Assembly: GCA_018268675.1 (NCBI GenBank)
Contig: JAFDWB010000084.1
Location: 62,001 to 126,000 of the forward strand
Reading direction: 5' to 3'
DNA: 64,000 nucleotides
Source of the DNA: Actinomycetota bacterium
GTDB lineage: Bacteria; Actinomycetota; Thermoleophilia; Solirubrobacterales; 70-9
Shown here: positions 30,440 to 39,577 of the stretch, in pieces
How the letters are laid out: each line of letters starts with the position of its first letter
Position numbering within the stretch: position 1 is the stretch's first letter
Notes under the pieces: model-generated
Seen by the model: the letters and a program-made list of their open reading frames with translations, nothing else
Told to the model about the DNA's origin: nothing
Databases searched by the model: none
Made by a program: the position numbers and the translations under genes

Positions 30440-33403
30440 ATGCGCCAGAGCGACCTGACAGCAGACGGGGAAGCGGACACGCCGCGGCGCGAAGCCGCGC
30501 TCGCCGCGGCGCCCTTGCTGGTGCTCGGCGCCGCCGGGACCGGCAAGAGCGAGCTGCTGGCGCGGCGGCTGGCCGGCCTTGCGGCGGCCGGCACCCCGGC
30601 GGGGCGGGTGCTCGTGATCGGCGCCCGGCGCGCCACCGCGCGGCGGCTGCGCGACCGCTGCGAGGCGCTGCTCGAGGGCCCTTACGAGGAGCTCTGGGTC
30701 GCCTGCTGGGAGGAGATCGGCGAGCGGCTGCTGCGCGAGCACGCCGAGGCGGCCGGCCTCGACCCCTTCTTCGACGTGCTCGGGCGGGCGGAGCGGCTCG
30801 CGGTCCTCCTCGAGCGCCTCGACTCGCTGCCGCTGCGGCGCCACGAGATCCGCGGCAACCCGGCGGGGCTGCTGGCGCGCCTGCTGGCGCGGATCGACAC
30901 GCTGAAGGCGGAACGGATCGGGCCGACCACGTTGGCCGAGATGGCGGAGCGCGAGGTCGAAGAGGCGGGCGACGAGGCGGCGCACGAGTCGGCCCGGCGG
31001 GAGATCGAGTTCGCCGAGCTCTACACCGCCCACGACCGGATCCTGGCCGAGTCGGGGAGCCTCGACCGCGGCGACGTCTTCCTCGCCCTCGACTGCCTGC
31101 TGGTCGAACGGCCCGACGTGCGGGCGGCCCTGGCGGAGCGCTTCGCCGAGGTGATCGTCGACGAGCTGGAGGAGTCGACGCCGGCCCAGCGGGCGCTGTT
31201 CGAGGGGCTTGCCGGGGAGAACCCGCGCCAGGTCTTCGCGCTGGAGGCCGACGCCGAGGGCAGCGCCGACCCCGCGCTCGAGGCCTGGTACCGCGACCTC
31301 CACCCCGGCGGCGACGCGATCGTGCTCGAGCGCCGCTTCCGCGAGCCCCGCCTGCGCTTCTGGAAGTGCGCCAACGAGCGGGCGCAGGCACAGGCGACGG
31401 CGCGCGAGGTCGAGCACCTACTCGCGGGAGGCGCCAGGGCCGACGGCATCTGCGTGCTGCTCGCCGACCCGACCCGCGAGGGCGGCGCGATCGCCGCGGC
31501 GATGGAGGAGCGCGGCATCCCCTTCCACCTCGCCGGGCCGACCGCGCTCTTCCAGCGGGCCGAGGTGCGCGACGCGATCGCCTGGCTGCGCGTCCTCGCC
31601 GATCCCGACGACTCCGCCGCCGCCGCCCGCGCGCTGACCCGCCCGCCGGTCGAGCTGCGCCCCGGCGACCTCGCGCGCCTCACCACGATCGCCCGCCGGC
31701 GCAAGCTCGACATGGTCGCGGGCTGCGAGGCGGCGCTCGACAGCCCCCAGTTCCAGCCCGAGGCGCGGGAGCGCATCCAGACCTTCCTGAAGCTCTACGG
31801 CAACGCCGCGGCGGCGATGGAGGAGCGGCGGGCCGACGTCTTCGTGCGGCGGCTGATCGAGGCGGTCGGGCTGCGCCGCCAGCGCCTCTTCGCCGCCCAG
31901 CCGGAGGTCGCTGAGCGCCTGCTCGGGCTCTCCCGGCTGGCCGAGCTGGCGACCGCCTGGGCGCGGCGCGAGCCGCACGGGTCGACCCGCGGCTTCGTCG
32001 CCTACCTCGCCGCGGTCGCCGAGGCGGGGGTCGAGCCGACCGGCGGCGAGGAGCCGCCCGCGCCGGGCGCGGTGGTCGGGCTGGCGCTGGGCGCGGTGAA
32101 GGGGCTCGGGTTCGACCACGTCTTCGCGCTCGGGCTCGAGGCCGAGGCGGAGTGGGGCCGGATCGGCTGGCCCGCGCGCGCCGAGATGGTGCTCTCGCGC
32201 GTCGCCGGCGGCGAGGCGGGGGCGCCCGCCCGTGCCTACGCCGAGGCCCTCGCGGCGTCCCCGGACGCGGTCGAGGAGGAGCACGGGGAGGAGCTCTTCG
32301 GCCCCGCCGAGGGCCTCCACGCGACCTACCGCAGCGTGCGCGAGCAGGTGCTCGAGGCGAGCTGGCGGGCGGGGCGGGAGCTCTCGGAGCCGCGCCTCGA
32401 CACGGCGATCGACGTCAATCGCGCGATCGCCCGCTACCTGGAGCTGCTGAAGCTGGCGGCGCTCGCCCAGCGGCCCGGCGAGGAGGGTACGGCGGAGGCG
32501 ATCGAGGCGGTCAACGGGTTGCTGCGCCAGGTGGCGACGCCGGAGCAGCAGGCGGAGCTCGACGCCTCCTCGCTCGACGCCTACCTGCTCGACTCCGAGC
32601 GCGAGCGCGGCCGGCGCCTGCAGCTGATCGCGGCGCGCGAGGAGCCCTCGCTGGAGGCCTTCCTGCCGCGCCGCGGCGACGGCCGGCTCAGCCTCTCCGC
32701 CTCCGACCTCACGCTCTACCTCACCTGCCCGCTGAAGTACAAGTTCGCCCGCGTCTTCGGCATCCCGCAGGAGCCGACGATCAACCAGCGCTTCGGCATC
32801 CTCATGCACAACGTCCTCGAACGGTTCCACAAGGAGCCGCCCGAGGCCGGGGACGAGCTGCGGACGCTGAACCGGCTCTTCGAGGCGGGCTGGCGGCGCG
32901 GCGGCTTCGGCACCTCCGACGACGAGATGCAGTACCGCGACCGCGGCCGCGAGGCGCTCCGCCTCTACTGGGAGCGGGAACGCGTCTCGGAGTCCGAGCC
33001 GGTCTGGCTGGAGCGCAAGTTCGACTTCAAGGTCGCCGACCACCACGTGCGCGGCCGCGTCGACCGCGTCGACCGCCTCCCCGACGGCGGCTACGAGCTG
33101 ATCGACTACAAGACCGGCGAACGCAAGACCGAAGCCGAGCTCGACTCCGACCTCCAGCTCGCCCTCTACCGCCTGGCCGCCCGCGAGGCCTGGGACATCG
33201 AGGCCGCCTTCGCCTCCTACGACTACGTCCTCGACGCCGAGAAGGTCGCCGCCCCGACCAAGCCCGACGACGCCGAGCGGGTCGAGCGCACCGTCGTCAC
33301 CGTCGGCGAGGGCGTCCTCTCCCAGGACTTCGAGCCCCGCCCCTCCCCGAGCGTCTGCTCGTGGTGCGACTACCGCCTGGTGTGCCCGGCGGCGGAAAGC
33401 TAG
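30440..33403 (+). CDS. UvrD/AddB-like ATP-dependent helicase-nuclease with Fe-S cluster
   Basis: 987 residues. Walker A LVLGAAGTGKSELLARRLAG near residue 35; SF1-type motifs follow, including VKGLGFDHVFALGLE (motif V-like). The Walker B region reads EVIVDELEESTPAQ instead of the usual DEFQD, so the ATPase may be altered. The C-terminal RecB-type PD-(D/E)xK nuclease has RVDRVDRLPDGGYELIDYKT. Cysteines in YLTCPLKYKF and in CSWCDYRLVCP form the AddB-like 4Fe-4S staple. It probably acts in double-strand break processing, like the Adn/Add subunits. A partner helicase is not in the window. Start ATG 30440. Confidence 0.88.
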   Translation: MRQSDLTADGEADTPRREAALAAAPLLVLGAAGTGKSELLARRLAGLAAAGTPAGRVLVIGARRATARRLRDRCEALLEGPYEELWVACWEEIGERLLREHAEAAGLDPFFDVLGRAERLAVLLERLDSLPLRRHEIRGNPAGLLARLLARIDTLKAERIGPTTLAEMAEREVEEAGDEAAHESARREIEFAELYTAHDRILAESGSLDRGDVFLALDCLLVERPDVRAALAERFAEVIVDELEESTPAQRALFEGLAGENPRQVFALEADAEGSADPALEAWYRDLHPGGDAIVLERRFREPRLRFWKCANERAQAQATAREVEHLLAGGARADGICVLLADPTREGGAIAAAMEERGIPFHLAGPTALFQRAEVRDAIAWLRVLADPDDSAAAARALTRPPVELRPGDLARLTTIARRRKLDMVAGCEAALDSPQFQPEARERIQTFLKLYGNAAAAMEERRADVFVRRLIEAVGLRRQRLFAAQPEVAERLLGLSRLAELATAWARREPHGSTRGFVAYLAAVAEAGVEPTGGEEPPAPGAVVGLALGAVKGLGFDHVFALGLEAEAEWGRIGWPARAEMVLSRVAGGEAGAPARAYAEALAASPDAVEEEHGEELFGPAEGLHATYRSVREQVLEASWRAGRELSEPRLDTAIDVNRAIARYLELLKLAALAQRPGEEGTAEAIEAVNGLLRQVATPEQQAELDASSLDAYLLDSERERGRRLQLIAAREEPSLEAFLPRRGDGRLSLSASDLTLYLTCPLKYKFARVFGIPQEPTINQRFGILMHNVLERFHKEPPEAGDELRTLNRLFEAGWRRGGFGTSDDEMQYRDRGREALRLYWERERVSESEPVWLERKFDFKVADHHVRGRVDRVDRLPDGGYELIDYKTGERKTEAELDSDLQLALYRLAAREAWDIEAAFASYDYVLDAEKVAAPTKPDDAERVERTVVTVGEGVLSQDFEPRPSPSVCSWCDYRLVCPAAES

Positions 33404-33429
33404 GACGGCGGCGCGTCGACGGGAGTGCG

Positions 33430-33910
33430 GCGGAGAGGGATGCGGCCGGTGCCGGCTGGCGCCCGATGGGGAAGGGCCGCGAGGGGGTGACGGGAGCGTC
33501 ACGGGACCGTCACCGAAGGCGGACTTCGTCCTCGCCCGAAGGGCGCCCTCCGTCCAGCTGTTCCTTATGCCGGTATATCGGCCATAAGGAACAGCGGGAC
33601 GCGGTCAGCCGGGGACAGCTGGGGTCGGTCACCCTTTCTCCCGTCTTCCTCAACCACTTGGAGCGCACTGCAGTGATTGGGGTCGCTATGACGACCTAAA
33701 TCGTTGCAGCGCGTCCTGGGGACTCGGTCCGGGGCCTCCCGGGCGCCCCTCTCGCAAGGGACGGTCACGGAAGTCCGACTTCGTGCCGTCCCTGTGCGTC
33801 TCCCCGACGCACCCCTCACGTCCTGGGCGTCTCATGGGGGTCACAGCCTGCCAGGACCGCCATGAGACGCCCACGGCGCACCTCGGACGGCACGCCCGGG
33901 CCTCGAACCC
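33430..33910 (-). repeat. composite hairpin repeat, locus 2 (inverted, modules A-D-B)
   Basis: The 527-bp gap between the helicase and PAC2 genes is filled by an inverted copy of the composite repeat. Module A: 33819-33842 and 33855-33878 around the complement of the same 12-nt loop. Module D: 33665-33685 and 33692-33712, a diverged stem with a 6-nt loop. Module B: GCTGTTCCTTATG (33557-33569) with CATAAGGAACAGC (33583-33595). Module C is missing. Relative to locus 1, A has two C-G to T-A pair changes in both arms, i.e. pairing is kept while sequence moves. Confidence 0.85.
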
Positions 33911-33930
33911 CGCCGCCGTCCCTCCCCGCC

Positions 33931-34809
33931 CTAATTCGACTCCGACCCGCCGCCCCGCTGCCGCAGGAAGCGCTGGAACTCGCGGGCGAGGGAGTCGGCG
34001 GAGGGGAGCTCGTCGGGCTCGTCGGCGAGCATGTCGACCTGTTCGGCCTCGATCCGTTCGACCAGCTCTTCGATCTCCGGGTTGGCGGCGACGGCGCGGC
34101 CGATCTGCTCCTCGTAGTCGGTCGTTTCCTCTTCCAGCTCGGAGGCCTCGACCGCGATCCCGGTCATCCCTTCGAGCCGGCGCAGCAGCGCCAGCGCCGC
34201 CTTCGGGTTGGGGACCGCGGCGACGTAGTGCGGGACGGCCGCCCAGAGGGAGGCGGAGTCGATGCCGGTCTGCCGGCAGAGGTCGTGGACGACGCCGACG
34301 ATCCCGGTTGGCCCCTCGTAGTTGGAGCGCTCGAGGTCGAGTTGGTCGACCAGCTCCGGCGAGGAGGCGAGGCCGGTGATCGGCACCGGCAACGTGTGGG
34401 AGACCTCGGCGATCAGCGAGCCGAGCGAGACCAGGAGCTCGACCTCGAGCGCGTCGGCGGCGGTCGCCACGGTCTCGGCGAAGGTGCGCCACTTGAGGTT
34501 CGGCTCGGTGCCGTCGAGGAGGACCAGGTCGCGGTCGGCGCTCGGCACCCGCACGGCGATGAAGTTGTTCTCCGGCCACTCGATCCGCCGCGCCTCGCCG
34601 CCTGCCATCGTGATCGTCGGCCGGGTCGCCTGGAAGTCGAAGAACTCCTCGGCGTCGATCGACGCCACCAGCTCGGCGTCGAGCGAGTTGCCGATCGCCG
34701 CGAGCGCGGTCGAGGCGGCCGCGGCGGCGTCGTTCCAGCCGCGGAACGCGCAGACCATGATCGGGGAGCGGAGCTTCGGCAGGTCGGCCTCCCAGCGCAG
34801 AGAATCCAC
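33931..34809 (-). CDS. PAC2 family protein (proteasome-assembly-chaperone-like)
   Basis: 292 residues from GTG 34809. RSPIMVCAFRGWNDAAAAAS at the N-terminus, LLVSLGSLIAEVSHTLPVPI in the middle and GIVGVVHDLCRQTGIDSASL with LWAAVPHYVAAVPNPKAALA follow the PAC2/DUF75 pattern. Actinobacterial members are cytoplasmic and often occur in species with a 20S proteasome, but function is not firmly established. The C-terminal ~60 residues are acidic (EEQIGRAVAANPEIEELVER). A single gene beside repeat locus 2. Confidence 0.88.
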   Translation of the reverse strand: MDSLRWEADLPKLRSPIMVCAFRGWNDAAAAASTALAAIGNSLDAELVASIDAEEFFDFQATRPTITMAGGEARRIEWPENNFIAVRVPSADRDLVLLDGTEPNLKWRTFAETVATAADALEVELLVSLGSLIAEVSHTLPVPITGLASSPELVDQLDLERSNYEGPTGIVGVVHDLCRQTGIDSASLWAAVPHYVAAVPNPKAALALLRRLEGMTGIAVEASELEEETTDYEEQIGRAVAANPEIEELVERIEAEQVDMLADEPDELPSADSLAREFQRFLRQRGGGSESN

Positions 34810-34907
34810 AGGGTCAGCGTAGAGGATGGTGTCGCCGGCGCGGGGAGGGAGGGCGCGATCGACGGGCCGCCGCGTTTAAATCCCCCGTGCCGCGATACTA
34901 GGGCCGG

Positions 34908-35726
34908 ATGCCGGGTGAATCCCAGACCACGACGGCGGCTTGGCGGGGGCTGCTGGAGCCGTTGCGCGCCGAACCGGCGAGGGCGGCGATCCTCACCGAC
35001 TTCGACGGCACGCTGGCGCCGATCGTCGAGCGCGCCGACGAGGCGGCGCTGCCAGGCGGGGCGCGCGAGGTGCTGGCGCGGCTGATCGATCGCTACGCGA
35101 TGGTGGGCGCGGTGTCGGGGCGACGCGCCGCCGACGTGCGGGCGCGGATCGGCCTCGACGGGATCGCCTACGCCGGCAACCACGGGCTGGAACTGCTGCT
35201 GCCGGGCGAGAGCGAGCCGGTGCCCGACCCCTCGGTGGGCGAGCGCGAGGGCGACGCGGCGGGCTTCGTCGGCTCGCTCGACCTGGGCCGATGCGAGGAG
35301 GCCGGGTTGCGGGTCGAAGACAAGGGACCGATCCAGGCGCTCCACTGGCGCGGCGCCCCCGACGAGGGGCGCGCCGAGGCAAGCGCGCGTGAGATCGCCG
35401 TCGAGGCGGGGCGGGCGGGGCTCGAACCGCACTGGGGGCGCAAGGTGCTGGAGCTGCGCCCGGTCGGCGGTGGCGGCAAGGATGCCGCGGTCGCCTCGCT
35501 GCTCGCCGAGGACGGCGTCGACCGCGTCGTCTTCGCCGGGGACGACCGCACCGACGTCGACGCCTTCCGCCGCCTCGAGGAGCTGCGCGAGGCGGGCGAC
35601 CTGACCGCCGCGGTCCGCGTCGGCGTCGTCTCCGCCGAGGGCCCGCCGGAAATCGCCGAGGAGTCCGACGTCACCGTCGCGGGCCCGGCGGGCTGGCTCG
35701 AGATCCTCACCTGGCTCGCGGAGTAG
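34908..35726 (+). CDS. otsB: trehalose-6-phosphate phosphatase
   Basis: 272 residues, HAD superfamily. Motif I AAILTDFDGTLAPIVE (nucleophile and acid/base Asp), motif II VGAVSGRRAADVRA, then NHGLELL typical of trehalose-phosphatases, and motif III/IV VVFAGDDRTDVDAFRRL. Removes phosphate from trehalose-6-P. OtsA is not in the window; the TreT-like enzyme at 3.4 kb offers an alternative route to trehalose. The membrane protein gene follows after 2 bp, so they are likely co-transcribed. Confidence 0.92.
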   Translation: MPGESQTTTAAWRGLLEPLRAEPARAAILTDFDGTLAPIVERADEAALPGGAREVLARLIDRYAMVGAVSGRRAADVRARIGLDGIAYAGNHGLELLLPGESEPVPDPSVGEREGDAAGFVGSLDLGRCEEAGLRVEDKGPIQALHWRGAPDEGRAEASAREIAVEAGRAGLEPHWGRKVLELRPVGGGGKDAAVASLLAEDGVDRVVFAGDDRTDVDAFRRLEELREAGDLTAAVRVGVVSAEGPPEIAEESDVTVAGPAGWLEILTWLAE

Positions 35727-35728
35727 CC

Positions 35729-36244
35729 GTGCCCTACACCGACCTGCTGCGCGCGACCGTCTTCCTCACCGGCGCCGAGGCGACCGCGCTCGGGGCGATC
35801 AGCGCGATCGCGGTGGGCGGCGAACCGAGCTCCACCACCGTCATCGTGGCCCTCGCCTGGTGGCTGATCTCGCTCATCCTCGGCACCTGGCTGGGCCGCC
35901 CGGAGCGCGCCCGCGAGGACATGCGCGACCCTCTCGCCCGCGCCCGCACCGCCACCTCGCTCCCCTCCGAGCCCCCCGCCCGGATCGCCCTCCAGCGCCT
36001 CTGGCCGATCGCCCTCACCGCCCTCGTCGCCGGCGGCCTCGGCCTCTTCTTCCCCGGCGTCGCGATCATCGGCACCGGCTACGCCCTGATCGTCTCCCTC
36101 GCCTGGCACACCCGCGAGGCCGCCGTGCAGGCGATCGAGGAGCGCGACGGGGTCCGCTTCTTCGTCGTCCCGAGCAGCGCCTTCCGCCCGATCGAGCTGG
36201 TCCGCACCCCGGGCCTGCGGAGCGACCGCCTGCACGCGACGTGA
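35729..36244 (+). CDS. four-helix membrane protein of unknown function
   Basis: 171 residues from GTG 35729. Hydrophobic segments: EATALGAISAIAVGG, IVALAWWLISLILGTWLG, WPIALTALVAGGLGLFF and VAIIGTGYALIVSLAWH, with a positively charged loop (RPERAREDMRDPLARARTAT) between pairs. The C-terminal cytoplasmic tail has EERDGVRFFVVPSSAFRPIE, seen in small actinobacterial membrane proteins. I do not know its role. It is coupled to otsB. Its TGA stop forms the first bases of the convergent palindrome at 36241. Confidence 0.6.
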   Translation: MPYTDLLRATVFLTGAEATALGAISAIAVGGEPSSTTVIVALAWWLISLILGTWLGRPERAREDMRDPLARARTATSLPSEPPARIALQRLWPIALTALVAGGLGLFFPGVAIIGTGYALIVSLAWHTREAAVQAIEERDGVRFFVVPSSAFRPIELVRTPGLRSDRLHAT

Positions 36245-36291
36245 GCGTCTGCATTTACCCCTCGTGGGCGGGGGTAGATGCAGACGCTCAC
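36241..36291. terminator. bidirectional palindrome between convergent genes
   Basis: 21-nt arms (36241-36261 and 36271-36291; GTGAGCGTCTGCAT core, one G-T wobble) with a 9-nt loop. Each arm contains the TGA stop of the gene it terminates: the membrane protein on the left, polX on the right. Confidence 0.75.
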
Positions 36292-38018
36292 CCCTTCAAC
36301 AGCTTCTTGAACTCCGACCAGGTGCGGGTGTTGGCGACGTCGGCCTTGGTCAGCCAGGCGCGGCGGGCGGTGGCGATGGCGTAGGCCATGTTGTCGAGGG
36401 TGTCGACGCCGTGGGCGTCGGTGTTGAGGACGATGCGGACGCCGGCGTCGGCGGCGAGGCGGGCGTGGCGGTCGGAGAGGTCGCGGCGGTTGGGGTTGCC
36501 GTTGATCTCGATCATCGTGCCGGTGCGGGCGGCGGCCGCGGCGACCGCCTCGACGTCGATCCCGTAGGGCTCGCGGCGGGTGATCAGGCGGCCGGTGAGG
36601 TGGCCGATGCAGTCGACGCCGGGGTCTTCGATCGCGGCGACGACGCGGGCGGTCATGTCCTTTTCGGACACGTTGAAGGAGGTGTGGACGCTGGCGACGA
36701 CCCAGTCGAGCTCGGCGACCAGGTCGGCGGGATAGTCGAGCGAGCCGTCGAGGCCGATGTTGATCTCCGAGCCGACCAGGAGGCGGAAGCGGCGGCTGCC
36801 GTGCTCCTCGTTCCAGGCCCGCACCTCCTCGATCCGGCGCCGCAGGGCGTCGGGCTGGACGTCGTCGCCGAAGCCGTGGCTCGCCGAGTGGTCGGTGATC
36901 GCCATGTAGGAATAGCCGCGGGCGCGGCCCGCCCCGGCCATCTCGGCAAGGGTGTTGCGGCCGTCGGAGAGGGTGGTGTGGGCGTGGAGGTCCCCGCGCA
37001 CGTCGCCGAGCTCGACCAACGCCGGCAGCTTCCCCTCACGCGCCGCCCGCAACTCGCCGCGTCCCTCGCGGAGCTCCGGCACGATGAACTCGTAGCCGAG
37101 CCGCGCGTAGACCTCGTGCTCGGTCTCGCAGAGGGTCACCTCGTCGGTCGCGGTGTCGGTGATGCCGTGCTCGGAGACCGAGAGGCCGCGCTTCACCGCG
37201 TCCTCGCGCAGCTCGATGTTGTGGGCCTGGGAGCCGGTGAAGTGCTGGAGCAGGTTGCCGAACTCGGCGGGCGGGACGATCCGCAGGTCGACCGAGACGC
37301 CGTTGTGGGTCTGCGCGCGGACGCCGTTCGCCCCCGGTTTGCCCGCGGCGGCGATCAGCGGGTGGCCGGCGAGGTGCGCGGCGAGCGCCCGGGGCTCCTC
37401 CGCGGTCGCGATCAGGTCGATGTCCTTGCAGGTCTCGGCCCAGCGGCGGACCGAGCCCGCCACCTCGACCCGGAGCGCGCCGGGGTGCTCGCGGAGCGCC
37501 GCGGCGAGCTCCTCGGCGATCGGCCGCACGGTCGAGAGCAGCAGCCGTCCCGGCCCCTCCCCCGGCTGCCCCAGGCGCTCGAGCGAGGCGAGCACGTTCT
37601 CCTCGACCTTCGCCCCAAGCCCTTTGACGTGGCGGATCTTCTCTTCCTCGGCCGCCTTCTTCAGGTCCTCCAGCGAGGCGACCTGCAGCTCCTCCCAGAG
37701 CCGGCGCGCCGTTTTCGGTCCCACCCCGGGGACTCGCGTGACTTCGACCAGGGTCGGCGGAAATTTCGCCTTCAGCTTCACCGCGGCGGGGATCTCGCCG
37801 GTCTCGAGGAGGGCGTCGATCTTTTCGGCGAGCGTCTTGCCGACGCCGGGGATCTCGGTCGCGCGCCCGGCCCGCGCCAGGTCCTCCACCGAAACCGGGC
37901 TTTCGCGGATCGCCTTGCCGGCGGTGGAGTAGGCGAGAACGCGGTATTTGACCGCGCCGTCGAGCTCGTAGAGGACCCCGAGTTCCTCCAGCGCAGCAGC
38001 GATCTCGGCGTTGGTCAC
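36288..38018 (-). CDS. polX: DNA polymerase/3'-5' exonuclease PolX
   Basis: 576 residues, the usual bacterial PolX length. Helix-hairpin-helix repeats (LARAGRATEIPGVGKTLAEK; VTRVPGVGPKTARRLWEELQ), nucleotidyltransferase fingers (RVEVAGSVRRWAETCKDIDL, where CKDIDLIATAEE carries the metal Asp pair), and a C-terminal PHP exonuclease (GDLHAHTTLSDGRNTLAEMA, ITDHSASHG, DCIGHLTGRLITRREPYGID). It acts in base-excision and gap repair. Start GTG 38018; the stop lies inside the convergent palindrome. Confidence 0.95.
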   Translation of the reverse strand: MTNAEIAAALEELGVLYELDGAVKYRVLAYSTAGKAIRESPVSVEDLARAGRATEIPGVGKTLAEKIDALLETGEIPAAVKLKAKFPPTLVEVTRVPGVGPKTARRLWEELQVASLEDLKKAAEEEKIRHVKGLGAKVEENVLASLERLGQPGEGPGRLLLSTVRPIAEELAAALREHPGALRVEVAGSVRRWAETCKDIDLIATAEEPRALAAHLAGHPLIAAAGKPGANGVRAQTHNGVSVDLRIVPPAEFGNLLQHFTGSQAHNIELREDAVKRGLSVSEHGITDTATDEVTLCETEHEVYARLGYEFIVPELREGRGELRAAREGKLPALVELGDVRGDLHAHTTLSDGRNTLAEMAGAGRARGYSYMAITDHSASHGFGDDVQPDALRRRIEEVRAWNEEHGSRRFRLLVGSEINIGLDGSLDYPADLVAELDWVVASVHTSFNVSEKDMTARVVAAIEDPGVDCIGHLTGRLITRREPYGIDVEAVAAAAARTGTMIEINGNPNRRDLSDRHARLAADAGVRIVLNTDAHGVDTLDNMAYAIATARRAWLTKADVANTRTWSEFKKLLKG

Positions 38019-38111
38019 CGCCCAAAACTAGCGGTCCGGATGGCCGCCTCGGGCTCCAATCTCACGCTTATCTCGCTTTAGTCGGGGGTTAATCAACCAG
38101 GAATACCATCC

Positions 38112-38891
38112 GTGCCGATGAGCGAGCAGAACAGAGGACCCGCCTGGCTGGTGCTGCCGACCTACAACGAGGCCGACAACATCGAACCGTTCGTCGCCGC
38201 GGCGCGCTCCAACCTGCCCGCCGACGCGCGGATCCTGATCGTCGACGACGGCTCGCCCGACGGCACCGGCGAGCGCGCCGACCGGCTCGCCGAACGCCAC
38301 GCCAATGTCAGCGTCCTGCACCGGCGCGAGAAGGAAGGGCTCGGGCCCGCCTACGTCGCCGGGTTCCGGCGGGCGCTCGCCTCCGGGGCCGGGTTGATCC
38401 TCGAGATGGACGCCGACTTCTCCCACGACCCGGCCTACCTGCCGCGCCTGATCGAGGCCTCGCGGCGGGCCGACCTGGTGATCGGCTCGCGCTACGTCGA
38501 GGGCGGCGGGGTGAGCGACTGGGGTCCGCTGCGGCGCCTGATCAGCCGCGGCGGCAGCACCTACTCGCGCTTCGTGCTCGGGATCGGGGTCCAGGACCTG
38601 ACCGGCGGCTTCAAGTGCTTCCGCCGCGAGGTGCTGGAGGCGATCGACCTCGACGCGATCGAGCTGCGCGGCTACGCCTTCCAGATCGAGATGACCTACC
38701 GGGCGATCCAGCTCGGCTTCAGCGTCGTCGAGGTGCCGATCGTCTTCCGCGACCGCCGCGCCGGTCAGTCGAAGATGGACAGCTCGATCGTCGCCGAGGC
38801 GATCTTCGCCGTGCCGCGCCTGCGCTTCGGCTCCCACCAGGTGGAGCGCGCCGAGCGCCCGCGCGAAGAGCCGACCGTCGAAAAAGCCTGA
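38112..38891 (+). CDS. polyprenol-phosphate mannosyltransferase (DPM1/Ppm1-like, GT2)
   Basis: About 258 residues, from GTG 38112 or ATG 38118. GT2 fold: LVLPTYNEADNIEPFVAAAR, IVDDGSPDGTGERADRL, DXD-containing ILEMDADFSHDPAYLPRLIE, ADLVIGSRYVEGGGVSDWG and VQDLTGGFKCFRREVLE are nearly diagnostic for dolichol/polyprenol-phosphate-mannose synthases. It makes the lipid-linked mannose donor for wall glycans and protein O-mannosylation. No fused acyltransferase domain as in mycobacterial Ppm1. Single gene. Confidence 0.93.
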   Translation: MPMSEQNRGPAWLVLPTYNEADNIEPFVAAARSNLPADARILIVDDGSPDGTGERADRLAERHANVSVLHRREKEGLGPAYVAGFRRALASGAGLILEMDADFSHDPAYLPRLIEASRRADLVIGSRYVEGGGVSDWGPLRRLISRGGSTYSRFVLGIGVQDLTGGFKCFRREVLEAIDLDAIELRGYAFQIEMTYRAIQLGFSVVEVPIVFRDRRAGQSKMDSSIVAEAIFAVPRLRFGSHQVERAERPREEPTVEKA

Positions 38892-38977
38892 CGGCGCCCG
38901 CGGACCGGCCGGGGCCGAACGCGCGCAGTTTCCTGATGGTGGTGCTTCGCCTCTCCCCGCCGGGGTAGGGATTAGCC

Positions 38978-39006
38978 TTTGGGCCCCTTCAGACCGGCGC
39001 TATACT
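38978..39006 (+). promoter_or_regulatory. candidate vegetative promoter of the thioredoxin gene
   Basis: TTTGGG (38978-38983), a 17-bp spacer, then TATACT (39001-39006), a close match to the -10 consensus in otherwise GC-rich DNA, 46 bp before the GTG start. Confidence 0.5.
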
Positions 39007-39052
39007 TTTTGAAGTATTGAGCTTCTAAACGCGACTCGGGAGAGCGATCACC

Positions 39053-39379
39053 GTGAGTGGAAACCTGGCCGACGTAACCGACGCCACCTTCAAATCTGAC
39101 GTCCTCGACTCAGAGGGGGCCGTGCTGGTCGACTTCTGGGCGCCCTGGTGCGGCCCCTGCCGCGTCGTCCACCCCGTCCTCGAGGAGATCGACTCCGAGC
39201 GCGAGGACCTCACCGTCCTCAGCCTCAACGTCGACGAGAACCAGCAGACGGCGGCGCAGTACGAAGTCCTCTCGATCCCGACGATGATCCTCTTCAAGGA
39301 CGGCCAGATGACGAAGAAAATCGTCGGCGCGATGCCGAAGCGCCGCCTCGAGGCCGAACTGGAGCCGGCGCTCGCCTAG
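39053..39379 (+). CDS. trxA: thioredoxin
   Basis: 108 residues from GTG 39053. The active site is VDFWAPWCGPCRVVHPVLEE (WCGPC); the cis-Pro loop is VLSIPTMILFKDG; the end is VGAMPKRRLEAELEPAL. It is a cytoplasmic disulfide reductase. No thioredoxin reductase is adjacent. The small tautomerase gene starts 18 bp downstream, so the two may share a transcript. Confidence 0.95.
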   Translation: MSGNLADVTDATFKSDVLDSEGAVLVDFWAPWCGPCRVVHPVLEEIDSEREDLTVLSLNVDENQQTAAQYEVLSIPTMILFKDGQMTKKIVGAMPKRRLEAELEPALA

Positions 39380-39397
39380 CGGCGGCGCCCCCTCCTC

Positions 39398-39577
39398 ATG
39401 CCTTTCGTCGAGGTCCACTGGTACGAGGGCCGCTCGGACGAGCAGAAGGCCGAGATCGCCAGACGCATCGAGCAGGCGCTGGTCGAGGTGGCCGGCGTCG
39501 TCCCCGACCACTGCTGGATCAAGTTCTCCGACTCCTCGAAAACCGACTTCCTGATCAACCCGACGGGGGAAGCTTGA
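39398..39577 (+). CDS. 4-oxalocrotonate tautomerase family mini-protein
   Basis: A 59-residue frame starting MPFVEVHWYEGRSDEQKAEI, so the catalytic Pro1 is exposed after Met removal. RSDEQKAEIARRIEQALVEV forms the family's helix and the end (WIKFSDSSKTDFLI) the beta hairpin. Length matches 4-OT subunits, which work as hexamers or dimers on enol/keto substrates. It overlaps the convergent reading frame on the minus strand by 23 bp. Likely missed by size cut-offs. Confidence 0.72.
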   Translation: MPFVEVHWYEGRSDEQKAEIARRIEQALVEVAGVVPDHCWIKFSDSSKTDFLINPTGEA

